64,000 nt of DNA from Nakamurella sp. A5-74 (GTDB taxonomy: Bacteria; Actinomycetota; Actinomycetes; Mycobacteriales; Nakamurellaceae): assembly GCF_040438885.1 (NCBI RefSeq), contig NZ_CP159218.1, positions 2,170,001 through 2,234,000 of the forward strand. The letters are read 5' to 3'. Position 1 is the stretch's first letter. Every line of letters starts with the position of its first letter. Position numbers and translations under genes: made by a program. Positions 1 through 8,294 of the stretch are shown in pieces. Below the pieces are notes generated by a model that was not told the origin of the DNA, searched no databases, and saw only the letters and a list, made by a program, of their open reading frames with translations.

Positions 1-1
1 C

Positions 2-349
2 CAGGCCAACATCAGCTCCAGCGGCGCCGTGCGATGTGCTTACGGGATCGTGTCGGGTCAGCAGAAAGCGAGCCTGCGCGTCACCCAGTACAAGACGGTC
101 GCGGCCGCTGACGCCCAGGTGAGGGTGACGTTGGAATCCGAGACCGGGCTCGGCGCCAAGGTCTCCACGGCCACCGTCGGCGGCCAGCAGGCCAACGTCA
201 TGCTGCGCGCCGGCGGTCTGGTGAACGTCCGCTACGGCACCTGGGTGCTGGCGGTGGCGGCTGCGGACGGCACGCTCAGCGGCGACCAGGCAGCACAGAT
301 GGCAGCGCTCGGTGATCTGGTGCTGAAGCGGATCCTCGCCACCGCCTGA
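2..349 (+). CDS. C-terminal part of a secreted or lipoprotein-like protein (5' end outside window)
   Basis: The reading frame is open from the window edge to the TGA at 347-349, giving 115 visible residues, so the true start lies upstream. The visible part has a C-A-Y segment near its beginning, alternating hydrophobic strands, and a final helix-like stretch ending in VLKRILATA. This layout (Cys-x-Tyr, strands, closing helix) resembles the end of the lipoprotein at 3938-4560 and of DUF3558-like actinobacterial lipoproteins, but that is inference from general shape. No catalytic motif is visible and no function can be assigned. Confidence 0.6.
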   Translation, partial: QANISSSGAVRCAYGIVSGQQKASLRVTQYKTVAAADAQVRVTLESETGLGAKVSTATVGGQQANVMLRAGGLVNVRYGTWVLAVAAADGTLSGDQAAQMAALGDLVLKRILATA

Positions 350-365
350 CGGCGGCCGCGGGGTC

Positions 366-590
366 TCAGACGAGACCGGCGGGCACCAGGCGGACAGCGG
401 ATTCGCGGCCGGACGGTGCGACGGCGACGGCCTGCTCGTGATGACGTCCCCACTTCCGGCCGAGTCCCAACAAGCGAGCGATGATCGAGCGCTCGGTGAC
501 GGTGGCGAAGAGACGGACGTGCACCAGCCCGGCAGCGCCGTACCGGTGACGGCCCGAGGTGGCGATGCTGTCGACGACAGTGGTGACCAC
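366..590 (-). CDS. Small hypothetical protein, 74 aa
   Basis: A GTG at 590-588 is preceded on the minus strand by a perfect AGGAGG (600-595) with a short 4-base spacer, and the frame stays open to a stop at 366. The product is rich in Arg, His and Val and contains LLGLGRKWGRHH. It has no signal peptide, membrane segment or recognised domain. The gene would be convergent with the partial gene ending at 349 and divergent from coaE at 744. The ribosome binding site is the main support; shadow ORFs cover the same DNA in other frames, so the call is tentative. Confidence 0.4.
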   Translation of the reverse strand: MVTTVVDSIATSGRHRYGAAGLVHVRLFATVTERSIIARLLGLGRKWGRHHEQAVAVAPSGRESAVRLVPAGLV

Positions 591-743
591 GGTGCCTCCT
601 GGCGATGCGGACCGGGAGTGGTCCGGGAACGGAACGGCGACAAGGGAGAACGGCCGTATGGTGCGGAGGGTATGGCACGCCGCAGGGTGCGTCGGGGATC
701 CTGGACGGCGTGTCAGATGGGACTCGACGGACGGGAGTGACGA

Positions 744-1640
744 GTGAGTTCTTCGGCGGTGCAGCGGCGGCCGCTCACCGTTGCCGTCACCGGCGGGATC
801 GGAGCGGGGAAGTCGACGGTGTCCCGCGGGCTCGGCGATCTCGGAGCGGTGGTCATCGATTCGGACCGGCTGGCCCGCGAGGTGGTGGCGCCGGGGACCG
901 ATGGCCTCGCTGCCGTCGTCGAGGCGTTCGGCATCGAGGTGCTCGACGCCGACGGGGCGCTCGACCGCCCCACGCTGGGCTCGATCGTCTTCGGTGACCC
1001 GGAGGCGCGTCGACGACTGGAAGCCATCACCCATCCGTTGGTCCGGGCGCTGTTCACCCGACGGGTCGCAGAGGCCGGACCGGACACGTTGGTGGTCAAC
1101 GACATCCCGCTGCTCAGGACGATGCAGGACGCGGTCCGCTACCACCTGGTGATCACCGTGGGGATGGCGGACGAGGACGCGCGGATCGGGCGCCTGGTCG
1201 CCCGCGGGCACACCGAGACCGATGCCAGGGTCCGGATTGCGGCCCAGATCGACGACGACGCCCGGCGCGCGCTGAGCGATGTGTGGATCGACAACTCGGG
1301 CACGCCTGCGGCCCTGCAGACCGGCATCGACGAGCTCAACAGGCGGCTGGTCACCTTCGCCCGGAATCGATCGGCGCGGACGGCCGTGCCGAACCCGCAC
1401 TCCGGCAGCGCCGTCCCGAACGGACCGCTGCGGCACCGGATCCTGGCCGCGGCGCCCGGTGGCGAACTGGATGCGAACGGACGGCTGGTGATTACCGGTG
1501 ATGCTGACCAGCTCGCGAAGTCGCTGCAGGACAACGGATTCGCCTGGCACGACCGCGGTTCCCGGGGTGCAGTGGGTGAGCGGATCGGCAACTGTGACCC
1601 CGGTCGACCGTTCAGCCTGCCGGCGGTCCGCAGGCGCTGA
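744..1640 (+). CDS. coaE: Dephospho-CoA kinase CoaE with C-terminal extension
   Basis: CoaE phosphorylates dephospho-CoA with ATP in the last step of coenzyme A synthesis, in the cytosol. The P-loop GGIGAGKST is at residues 17-25 and is followed by VIDSDRLAREVV, the acceptor-site segment of the family. The GTG start has GGGAG upstream. The kinase domain ends near residue 200, but the protein is 298 aa, longer than stand-alone CoaE (about 200) and shorter than the mycobacterial CoaE-GrpB fusion (about 400). The extension ends in NCDPGRPFSL, which resembles the DPGRP segment of GrpB/UPF0157 and then stops, so it may be a truncated GrpB domain (inference). As in M. tuberculosis, coaE lies just upstream of uvrB. 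Confidence 0.93.
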   Translation: MSSSAVQRRPLTVAVTGGIGAGKSTVSRGLGDLGAVVIDSDRLAREVVAPGTDGLAAVVEAFGIEVLDADGALDRPTLGSIVFGDPEARRRLEAITHPLVRALFTRRVAEAGPDTLVVNDIPLLRTMQDAVRYHLVITVGMADEDARIGRLVARGHTETDARVRIAAQIDDDARRALSDVWIDNSGTPAALQTGIDELNRRLVTFARNRSARTAVPNPHSGSAVPNGPLRHRILAAAPGGELDANGRLVITGDADQLAKSLQDNGFAWHDRGSRGAVGERIGNCDPGRPFSLPAVRRR

Positions 1641-1644
1641 CGGC

Positions 1645-2301
1645 TCACGATCTGCCGGCCGCGATCCCGACCCCGGACCCGGACCCGGCCGAGCGGGCGA
1701 CCAGGTGGCGCCGCCGGGCGATCACGGCGGTGCCGCAGACCACGACCGTCGTGATGATCGACGAGATGATCCAGGCGGCGGCCGGTCCGGCCAGCGCATG
1801 CTCGCCGGCGAGCCTTCCGCCGAGCACACCGAGGAACGTCATCCAACCGGTCCAGCCGATCGCGACGGGGACGGTGATCCTGAGCATTCGGGCGAGGGGG
1901 ACCAGGCTGATCCCGGCCGCCAGCACCCCGGCGAGCCGGCCCGCCGGCAGGAAGCGTCCGCCGACCAGGACCACCATCGGGTGCGCTCGCATGGCGTTGC
2001 GAGCCCGCAGCACCGGCCGACGGGTTCTGCGCAACCACCGTGCCGCCAGCACCCGCGTCCCCCAACGGCGTCCGATCCGATGACCCACCGCATCGCCGAT
2101 GATCGCGCCGGCGAGCGCCGAACCAGCCACCGCTGCGACCCGAGCGGGATCGTCGGCGACTGCGGCGATCGCCGCGAGCAGGGTGGTGGCTCCCGGCAGA
2201 CCCGGCAGGAACGCACCACCGACCAGCACCGCGAACACCACCAGCAACAACCACGGGGAGTCGACGAACGCTTCGACGGCATCGTGCAGCCAGTCGAACA
2301 T
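1645..2301 (-). CDS. DedA/VTT-family membrane protein
   Basis: This 218-aa protein has the DedA (SNARE-associated, VTT) pattern. Hydrophobic segments flank a GDAVGHRIGRRWG motif near residues 69-81 and a GRFLPAGR-x-AG motif near residues 114-123, which is the conserved re-entrant region. Members of the family are lipid-handling or proton-dependent inner-membrane proteins; the substrate here is unknown. The ATG at 2301 has a GGAGGAGGAC ribosome binding site. The gene is convergent with coaE and only 4 bases separate the two stop codons. Confidence 0.85.
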   Translation of the reverse strand: MFDWLHDAVEAFVDSPWLLLVVFAVLVGGAFLPGLPGATTLLAAIAAVADDPARVAAVAGSALAGAIIGDAVGHRIGRRWGTRVLAARWLRRTRRPVLRARNAMRAHPMVVLVGGRFLPAGRLAGVLAAGISLVPLARMLRITVPVAIGWTGWMTFLGVLGGRLAGEHALAGPAAAWIISSIITTVVVCGTAVIARRRHLVARSAGSGSGVGIAAGRS

Positions 2302-2411
2302 GCTCCGTCGTCCTCCTCCACGCGAACCTCGGCCGGTCCTGGGTCCAACGGTACGGGGCGGTCACCCGCCGTCCCCGTTGCTGCAGCGGCGGCCGCCCTC
2401 GATCCAGGCGC

Positions 2412-2468
2412 TCGGCCGGGGCGTTCGGCCGGGGCGTTCGGCCGGGGCATTCGGCCGGGGCATTCGGC
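2412..2468. repeat. 13-bp tandem repeat, about four copies
   Basis: Four consecutive 13-base units (consensus TCGGCCGGGGCRT) start at 2412, 2425, 2438 and 2451, followed by a partial copy that runs up to the stop codon of the lipoprotein gene at 2469. Each unit contains the palindrome CGGCCG, so the RNA could fold in several registers. The rest of the 2302-2468 gap shows no other clear feature. Confidence 0.85.
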
Positions 2469-3941
2469 TCAGGCGATCTTGCACGCTGCGACGTCGGGCA
2501 GTGTCTGCTCGCGGTGGACGACCGCAAGCTTCGTCTCGATCGAGTCCGGGAACTTCAGCGCCTTGCCCAGCTTGCCGAGGATCAGGGCCGCCAGGCCGGA
2601 GTCGATGTCGAAGCCGAGGCCTGCCTTTCCGGTGATGTCCAGACTCCCGTAGTGGCAGCCGGGATTGATGGCCAACGGTGAGCCCTTCGCCACCCCCGAG
2701 GCGAAGGACATCGAGACGTACGGGCCTGCGTTGCCGAAGGGCACCCCGACTCCGAGCATGAACTTGACCTTGACCGCCGCGACCATCGCGGACGGAGCCA
2801 GCGAGATCCCGTCGATCGAGTCCATCAGGCTCCGTCTGACCGTCAGCGTGGGGACGACGGAGGTGGTCCCGTCGATCCCCAGGTCACCGTCGAGCCCGTA
2901 CTCGGCCGATGCCGAGAGGGTGGAGTTCTTGGCCCCGAAGCCCAGGCTGATGCTGAACGCGAAGGTCACCGTCAGCACCATCGGCAGCCCCCCGGTGGCG
3001 GGTGACGGCGGGATCGGGAACGTGAACGCGTGCTCCAGTTCTCCGCCCACCTTGGCGCTCGCCCTGGACGGATCGCCGGGGCCGAATCCCGCCTTCGCGT
3101 CGAGCGCGACGCCGGTGATTCCCGAGATCTTCGCGGTGAAGGCCTTCGTCCCTGGGTTGCCGCTGAACTGGACCCGGGGATGGTTCGTCAGCACGGAGAC
3201 GGAGATGTCGCCGATCAGGTCGTCCTGGGTGCGGATCAGGTTCACCCCCAGAGTGCCGGGAGTGCGCAGCAGCTTCACCTGCCACCCGCCGATCGATTGT
3301 TCACCGGCGACGGGTCCCGGCTGGGGGTCTTTGGGGGTGCTCGGGCCGCTGGGGGCGAGGAACCGTGAACCGCCCCGGAGACCGGGCGTCGACGGGGCGG
3401 TGCTCTGTTGCACCAGCGCGCCGGACATCCCCGGTCGGAGGACCGCGGTCGCGGTGTCGAGATCGAGCGGACCGGTCTGGGCGAAATCGAGCTGATCCAC
3501 GAGTTCGGTCGGGAGCACCGGGGCGATGGTGACGATGCGGTCGGCGCCGGCGGGGGTGATGTGGACGACCCGGCCCACCGCTTCGGCCGCGGCGAACATG
3601 ATCGAACCCTCCCGGAGTTCGTCGACGCCGGCCGCGGAGTGATCGAGCGTGAACGACAACCCGTCGTCGCCGGCCGACCGGATCGCTGCCGGCCCACCTC
3701 CGATGAGTACGACGTCGGGCCGGTAGCCGCCCCGATGCGGGTCGGGCGGGTAGCCGTACGTGGCCACCAGATCGGGTGGGGTCGTGCCGGTGATGCCCGG
3801 CGTCGCCGGCGCCGGGGTACGCGGTGTCGTCCCTGTCGTCCCTGTCGTACCGGGCGCGGCCGACCCGGCCGTGGTGCAGCTCGTCAGCGCCAGCACGCAG
3901 CCCACCGTGAGCAGCACGGTTCTCCGGCGGCGGCGTCTCAT
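2469..3941 (-). CDS. Secreted lipoprotein, 490 aa, function unknown
   Basis: The start chosen is the ATG at 3941-3939. It gives an Arg-rich N-terminus, a hydrophobic stretch and a lipobox ending LTSC at about residue 21, followed by a Thr/Pro/Gly-rich linker. This is a type II signal peptide, so the protein should be tethered outside the membrane. The remaining ~440 residues contain Gly- and Ser-rich beta-type segments and no motif I recognise. The start codon overlaps the stop of the upstream lipoprotein gene (ATGA, 3941-3938), so the two are translationally coupled and probably work together. Confidence 0.8.
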   Translation of the reverse strand: MRRRRRRTVLLTVGCVLALTSCTTAGSAAPGTTGTTGTTPRTPAPATPGITGTTPPDLVATYGYPPDPHRGGYRPDVVLIGGGPAAIRSAGDDGLSFTLDHSAAGVDELREGSIMFAAAEAVGRVVHITPAGADRIVTIAPVLPTELVDQLDFAQTGPLDLDTATAVLRPGMSGALVQQSTAPSTPGLRGGSRFLAPSGPSTPKDPQPGPVAGEQSIGGWQVKLLRTPGTLGVNLIRTQDDLIGDISVSVLTNHPRVQFSGNPGTKAFTAKISGITGVALDAKAGFGPGDPSRASAKVGGELEHAFTFPIPPSPATGGLPMVLTVTFAFSISLGFGAKNSTLSASAEYGLDGDLGIDGTTSVVPTLTVRRSLMDSIDGISLAPSAMVAAVKVKFMLGVGVPFGNAGPYVSMSFASGVAKGSPLAINPGCHYGSLDITGKAGLGFDIDSGLAALILGKLGKALKFPDSIETKLAVVHREQTLPDVAACKIA

Positions 3942-4560
3942 GGCAACCTGCCCAGCACGATTCGGGCGGCGGCTTCGAGCCGGCCGGCCTTCTGCTGATC
4001 CTCGTCGAGCAGCACGACCCGGATCGACGCCCAGGTGGAGCCCTTGTTGAAATAGATCTGCCCGTCCTCGGCCCAGCACTCGTCGCCCAGATCGTCCAGC
4101 TGCCTGAACTCGTGCTTCAGCGTGTCCTTGTCGATGTCCAGCGCCTTCTTCGCACCGTCGCCGATGAACACCTCGACCTGCCCGACACCGGGATCCTCCG
4201 GATACCCGGCGTAGGTGCAGTAGGTCGCCTTGCCGAACTCGACACCGGCTGGTGCAGCCTCCATCAAGCGGCGGGCGACGACGGCCTGCGCCTCCGGTCG
4301 CGTCAGCACCGCACAGGCGTCGGCGTGTTCGGGAATGCCGTCCGAGGGGGCTGCACCGGCGGAGCTCGTCGCGCGGCGGCAGCGCCAGGGGCGGTCATAG
4401 TGACGGTGACGGTGCGCTCGACCGTGACCGTCGCGGGGGCGTCGGCGGCAGGCCCTCCGGTCGAACAGCCGGCGGAGCACAGCAGCACCCAGCCAATGGC
4501 TGCGGGCGCCCAACGGGGCAGTGGGTGGGTGCGGCGGTGCGCGGTGGAAGGCGGTGACAT
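3938..4560 (-). pseudogene. DUF3558-like lipoprotein gene split by an apparent frameshift
   Basis: Two minus-strand frames must be joined to make a sensible protein. The first, from the ATG at 4560, encodes an Arg/His/Pro N-terminus, a hydrophobic segment, a lipobox-like SAGC and a Thr/Val-rich linker ([16 protein letters not shown]), then turns into low-sense sequence. The second frame carries the rest: [16 protein letters not shown], then a CTYAGY segment and a C-terminal helix ending at 3938, which looks like DUF3558 (conserved CxLLT/PxEA and Cys-x-Tyr). The frame must change by -1 between about 4390 and 4330, equal to one missing base; a run of five C (minus strand) near 4350 is a candidate. 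It may be a real mutation or a sequencing error. Its stop overlaps the next lipoprotein start. Confidence 0.65.
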
Positions 4561-4714
4561 GTGGCGTGCCTCTGCGGGGCTCGGACGGGGATGACCGGTC
4601 GACAGGGCGAGTCGTGGTGTGCTGCCGCCGGATACATCCCGGACGGGTGAACATGCACCGGCCACCCGCCGGCCATCGTCCCGGCGTGCAGACGGAAGTG
4701 CCTGCTCACCAGGT

Positions 4715-4737
4715 CTGTCGGTGGTCGGTCGTAGATT
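4715..4737 (+). promoter_or_regulatory. PafBC/RecA-NDp-type promoter of uvrB
   Basis: CTGTCGGTG (4715-4723) is followed by 8 bases and TAGATT (4732-4737), then 6 bases and the uvrB GTG. The mycobacterial LexA-independent damage promoter is TTGTCRGTG-N8-TANNNT, so eight of nine upstream bases, the spacing and the -10 all match. The 6-base gap to GTG implies a leaderless transcript. Confidence 0.82.
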
Positions 4738-4743
4738 GGAGTC

Positions 4744-6927
4744 GTGGCATTCGCAACCGAGCACCCCGTCCTGGCCGTCTCCGAGCACCGACCGGTCAGC
4801 GAGATCGAGCGCGCCTCTGCGCGGTTCGAGGTGGTCAGCGATTTCGAGCCGTCGGGCGACCAGCCGCAGGCGATCGCCGAACTCGAGAAGCGCCTCCGCG
4901 AGGGGGAACGGGACGTCGTGCTGCTGGGTGCCACCGGTACCGGCAAGTCGGCCACCACGGCCTGGCTGATCGAGAAGATGCAACGACCGACTTTGGTGAT
5001 GGCGCACAACAAGACGCTGGCAGCACAGTTGGCGAACGAACTGCGGGAGATGTTCCCGAACAATGCGGTCGAGTACTTCGTCTCGTACTACGACTACTAC
5101 CAGCCGGAGGCCTACGTCCCGCAGACGGACACCTACATCGAGAAGGACTCGTCGGTCAACGCCGACGTCGAGCGGCTGCGGCACTCGGCGACCATGTCGC
5201 TGCTGTCCCGGCGGGACGTCATCGTGGTGGCCTCGGTGTCCTGCATCTACGGCCTGGGCACCCCGCAGTCGTACCTGGACCGGTCGGTCCCGATGGCGGT
5301 CGGCGACCAGGTCGACCGGGACACCTTGCTGCGCGCGCTGGTCGACATCCAGTACAGCCGCAACGATCTCGCGTTCACCCGCGGCAGCTTCCGGGTGCGT
5401 GGCGACACCGTGGAGATCATCCCGGCCTACGAGGAGCTGGCCATCCGGATCGAGTTCTTCGGCGAGGAGATCGAGAAGCTCTACTACCTGCATCCGCTCA
5501 CCGGCGACATCGTGCGGGAGGTGCCGGGTCTGCGGATCTTCCCGGCGACCCACTACGTTGCCGGGCCGGGACGGATGGAGAAGGCGATCTCCGCCATCGA
5601 GCAGGAGCTCGAAATGCGGCTGTCGGAGTTCGAGAAGCAGGGAAAGTTGTTGGAGGCGCAGCGTTTGCGCATGCGCACCCAGTACGACGTGGAGATGATG
5701 CGGCAGGTCGGCTTCTGCAACGGCATCGAGAACTACTCCCGGCACATCGACGGCCGTGGGGCCGGGACGGCACCGGCGACCCTGCTCGACTACTTCCCCG
5801 ACGACTTCATGATCGTGCTGGACGAGTCCCACGCGACTGTCCCGCAGATCGGCGCCATGTACGAGGGTGACGCGTCCCGCAAGCGAACCCTGGTCGAACA
5901 CGGGTTCCGGCTGCCGTCCGCGATGGACAACCGGCCCCTCACCTGGGAGGAGTTCGACTCCCGGATCGGCCAGACGGTCTACCTCTCGGCCACACCCGGC
6001 AAGTACGAGCTGGGTCGCACGGGAGGCGAGTTCGTCGAGCAGGTGATCCGGCCGACGGGTCTGGTCGACCCGCAGGTGATCATCAAGCCCACGAAAGGTC
6101 AGATCGACGACCTGCTCGGCGAGATCCGGGAACGGGCCGACAAGGACGAACGGGTGCTGGTCACCACCCTCACCAAGAAGATGGCCGAGGACCTCACCGA
6201 CTACCTGCTGGAGCAGGGGATCCGGGTGCGGTACCTGCACTCGGAGGTCGACACCCTGCGCCGGGTGGAGCTGCTGCGGGAGTTGCGGTCGGGCGACTAC
6301 GACGTGCTGGTCGGCATCAACCTGCTGCGGGAGGGCCTCGACCTCCCCGAGGTGTCGCTGGTGGCGATCCTCGATGCGGACAAGGAAGGGTTCCTCAGAT
6401 CCGGGACCTCACTGATCCAGACCATCGGCCGCGCGGCGCGCAACGTCAACGGCCAGGTGCACATGTATGCCGACAAGTTGACGCCGTCGATGGCGTTGGC
6501 CATCGAGGAGACCGACCGCCGCCGCGAGAAGCAGGTCGCCTACAACAAGGAGCGGGGCGTCGATCCACAGCCGTTGCGCAAGAAGATCAACGACATCCTG
6601 GAGCGCGTCTACGCCGAGGCCGAGGACGCCGTCGAGGACGCTGCGAGCAACGGCAAGGTCCGTCCGAGCGGGTCCGGTCGCAACGCCTCACGTGGCCGCC
6701 GGGCGCAGGGCGAACCCGGTGGCAGCTCCGGGGTGTACGCCGGACACTCGACCGCCGGCATGGCGCGGTCCGAGATGGCTGATCTCGTCCAGCAGCTGAC
6801 GGACCAGATGATGGCGGCCGCGCGGGATCTGCAGTTCGAACTCGCAGGTCGACTGCGGGACGAGATCCAGGAACTGAAGCGGGAGATCCGCGACATGGAC
6901 GCCTCCGGGGTCTCTGCCAAGGTCTGA
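4744..6927 (+). CDS. uvrB: UvrABC nucleotide excision repair helicase subunit UvrB
   Basis: UvrB is loaded on damaged DNA by UvrA, verifies the lesion with its beta-hairpin and recruits UvrC. The Walker A motif GATGTGKS is at residues 62-69, the beta-hairpin region reads [21 protein letters not shown], and the C-terminal UVR coiled coil, which contacts UvrC, is at about residues 680-715. At 727 aa it is full length. An Arg/Gly/Ser-rich linker separates the helicase core from the UVR domain. The GTG start is chosen because it sits 6 bases after a TAGATT -10 box, with no ribosome binding site between. uvrA lies 14 kb downstream with a similar promoter. Confidence 0.98.
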   Translation: MAFATEHPVLAVSEHRPVSEIERASARFEVVSDFEPSGDQPQAIAELEKRLREGERDVVLLGATGTGKSATTAWLIEKMQRPTLVMAHNKTLAAQLANELREMFPNNAVEYFVSYYDYYQPEAYVPQTDTYIEKDSSVNADVERLRHSATMSLLSRRDVIVVASVSCIYGLGTPQSYLDRSVPMAVGDQVDRDTLLRALVDIQYSRNDLAFTRGSFRVRGDTVEIIPAYEELAIRIEFFGEEIEKLYYLHPLTGDIVREVPGLRIFPATHYVAGPGRMEKAISAIEQELEMRLSEFEKQGKLLEAQRLRMRTQYDVEMMRQVGFCNGIENYSRHIDGRGAGTAPATLLDYFPDDFMIVLDESHATVPQIGAMYEGDASRKRTLVEHGFRLPSAMDNRPLTWEEFDSRIGQTVYLSATPGKYELGRTGGEFVEQVIRPTGLVDPQVIIKPTKGQIDDLLGEIRERADKDERVLVTTLTKKMAEDLTDYLLEQGIRVRYLHSEVDTLRRVELLRELRSGDYDVLVGINLLREGLDLPEVSLVAILDADKEGFLRSGTSLIQTIGRAARNVNGQVHMYADKLTPSMALAIEETDRRREKQVAYNKERGVDPQPLRKKINDILERVYAEAEDAVEDAASNGKVRPSGSGRNASRGRRAQGEPGGSSGVYAGHSTAGMARSEMADLVQQLTDQMMAAARDLQFELAGRLRDEIQELKREIRDMDASGVSAKV

Positions 6928-6928
6928 T

Positions 6929-6954
6929 GCCGGGCGGTCGGGCTCCCGTCCGGC
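6929..6954 (+). terminator. Hairpin after uvrB
   Basis: A 9-bp stem (GCCGGGCGG / CCGTCCGGC with one G-T wobble) closes an 8-base loop two bases after the uvrB stop. There is no T-run, which is common for actinobacterial terminators. Confidence 0.45.
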
Positions 6955-6981
6955 CGATGCGTGACGAAGAGGGGAACCGAC

Positions 6982-7410
6982 ATGAGCATCTCGTTCCAGG
7001 TGACCATGGACGCTGCCGATCCGGGTGCCCAGGCAGAGTTCTGGAAGCTGGCTCTCGGTTACCGGTCCGACGATCCGCCTCCCGGCTTTGCTGACTGGGA
7101 CGAAGCACTCGCCGGCGTCCCGGAAGAACATCGCAACGACGCCAACGCGGTGATCGACCCCGACGGGGTCGGACCACGACTGTTCTTCCTGAAAGTGCCC
7201 GAGGGCAAGACCGCCAAGAACCGGGTGCACCTCGACGTGAGCGTCGGCAAGGGCATCGCCGACGGCGAAGCGCGCTTCGCGAAGGCCCGCGCCCACGCAG
7301 ACGCGCTGCTCGCGGCCGGCGCCACCGAGGTGGAGGAGCGCCGGGACAACTGGGGCGGCCACTGGATCACCCTGCTCGACCCGGAAGGCAACGAGTTCTG
7401 CGTGCAATAG
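6982..7410 (+). CDS. VOC-superfamily (glyoxalase/bleomycin-resistance fold) protein
   Basis: This 142-aa protein has the vicinal-oxygen-chelate pattern. It starts with a beta strand followed by DAADPGAQAEFWKLALGY, the first half-module, and ends with GHWITLLDPEGNEFCVQ, the second-module motif with a conserved Glu. Family members include glyoxalases, dioxygenases and antibiotic-binding proteins; the substrate here is unknown. The ATG at 6982 is preferred over the GTG at 6961 because it has AGAGGGG upstream at good distance and begins the conserved fold. Confidence 0.88.
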   Translation: MSISFQVTMDAADPGAQAEFWKLALGYRSDDPPPGFADWDEALAGVPEEHRNDANAVIDPDGVGPRLFFLKVPEGKTAKNRVHLDVSVGKGIADGEARFAKARAHADALLAAGATEVEERRDNWGGHWITLLDPEGNEFCVQ

Positions 7411-7449
7411 CCCGCCAGTAGAGATCCCGGTTGCCACGGCCGGCGGTGT

Positions 7450-7497
7450 GCCGGGTCCCGCCCGGCGGGCTCCGCGGGTTCGCAGGCTCACCCGCGG
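7450..7497 (+). terminator. Two adjacent hairpins after the VOC gene
   Basis: GCCGGG-tcccg-CCCGGC (7450-7466) is followed by a perfect 8-bp stem CCGCGGGT / ACCCGCGG with a 10-base loop (7472-7497). Their place 40-90 bases after the stop suggests transcription termination. The rest of the 7411-7685 gap holds only the repeat-like element at 7594-7627. Confidence 0.45.
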
Positions 7498-7593
7498 TGT
7501 CCCGCCCATGCCCGAGCCACTCCCTGACCCGGCACACCGCCGTCCTCCCCGGGCCCGATTGTCCTCTGAATGCTCGACCCGCTACCGCACGGT

Positions 7594-7627
7594 GATCGAG
7601 CGAGAGAGGAACGAACGAGTCGAGATC
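7594..7627. repeat. Divergent copy of the GATCGAGCGA...GTCGAGATC element
   Basis: The segment starts GATCGAGCGA, contains GAACGA and ends GAGTCGAGATC. These blocks, in this order, match the reverse complement of the repeat found twice after hisG (25081-25117 and 25138-25174). The middle differs by small insertions and deletions. It lies upstream of the ECF sigma factor gene. Confidence 0.4.
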
Positions 7628-7685
7628 CCGACACCCATGCCATGGCTCCACGCAACACTTGCCCTCGAGATGACGTCAGGAAGGC

Positions 7686-8294
7686 ATGGGGAACCCGAGG
7701 ATGGCCGGAGCTACCGGTGGTGCGACCTCGCCGCCGGGCTCCGCGACGGCGCGCGACGGACTGGTCGCTGCCTTCGTCACCGAGCACGCTGCATCGCTGT
7801 TCCGGACCGCGCTGCTGCTGACGGGTGACCGGCACCGGGCCGAGGACCTCGTGCAGGACGTGCTCACCATGCTGCTGCCGAAATGGCATCGGGTGGCGGA
7901 GGCGGAACGACCCGTCGCCTACGTCCGGCGTTCGCTGGCGAACCAGTTCATCAGTGCGAACCGCCGGCGCGATACGCAGGTGCTGCTGCTGGGTGAGGTT
8001 CCCGAGGTCGATCCGATGCCGGACCACGCGGACGCTGTCGCGTCGTCCGTGACGCTGTGGCCGATGCTGCGTGAGTTGCCGCCGCGCCAGCGCGCTGCCG
8101 TGGTGCTCCGCTACTTCCACGGCTGGACCGACGTCGAGATCGCCGCCGCACTGGACTGCCGGCGCGGGACGGCGCGGAGCCTCATCAGTAGGGGACTGGA
8201 AGCACTGAGATCGACCCTGACAACCGATGGATCCGACGCGGAACCGCGCACCGATCCTGCTGTCCCACTCACCGATCAGGAGTTCGGACGATGA
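7686..8294 (+). CDS. ECF sigma factor, SigE-family (TIGR02983-like)
   Basis: This 202-aa protein has sigma region 2 with LFRTALLLTGDRHRAEDLVQDVLTMLLPKW and the promoter-melting segment VAYVRRSLANQFISANRRR. Region 4 follows, with LPPRQRAAVVLRYFHGWTDVEIAAAL and a helix-turn-helix ending ARSLISRGLEAL. It is a small ECF factor directing RNA polymerase to a restricted promoter set. Its stop overlaps the next start (ATGA at 8291-8294), so it is coupled to a membrane protein that may tether or sense for it. Two ATG starts are possible (7686 and 7701); GGGGA lies 8 bases before the second. Confidence 0.9.
   Translation: MGNPRMAGATGGATSPPGSATARDGLVAAFVTEHAASLFRTALLLTGDRHRAEDLVQDVLTMLLPKWHRVAEAERPVAYVRRSLANQFISANRRRDTQVLLLGEVPEVDPMPDHADAVASSVTLWPMLRELPPRQRAAVVLRYFHGWTDVEIAAALDCRRGTARSLISRGLEALRSTLTTDGSDAEPRTDPAVPLTDQEFGR

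Noticed and set aside
1498-2652. Long plus-strand ORF of 384 codons.
   Set aside because: It overlaps the coaE end, the DedA gene and the lipoprotein end on the opposite strand. Its product is low-complexity Arg/Gly/Pro/Asp sequence typical of a shadow frame.
4303-6240. 645-codon minus-strand ORF across uvrB.
   Set aside because: Nearly all of it is antisense to uvrB; only its last part (from 4560) is meaningful, as the signal-peptide half of the split lipoprotein gene.
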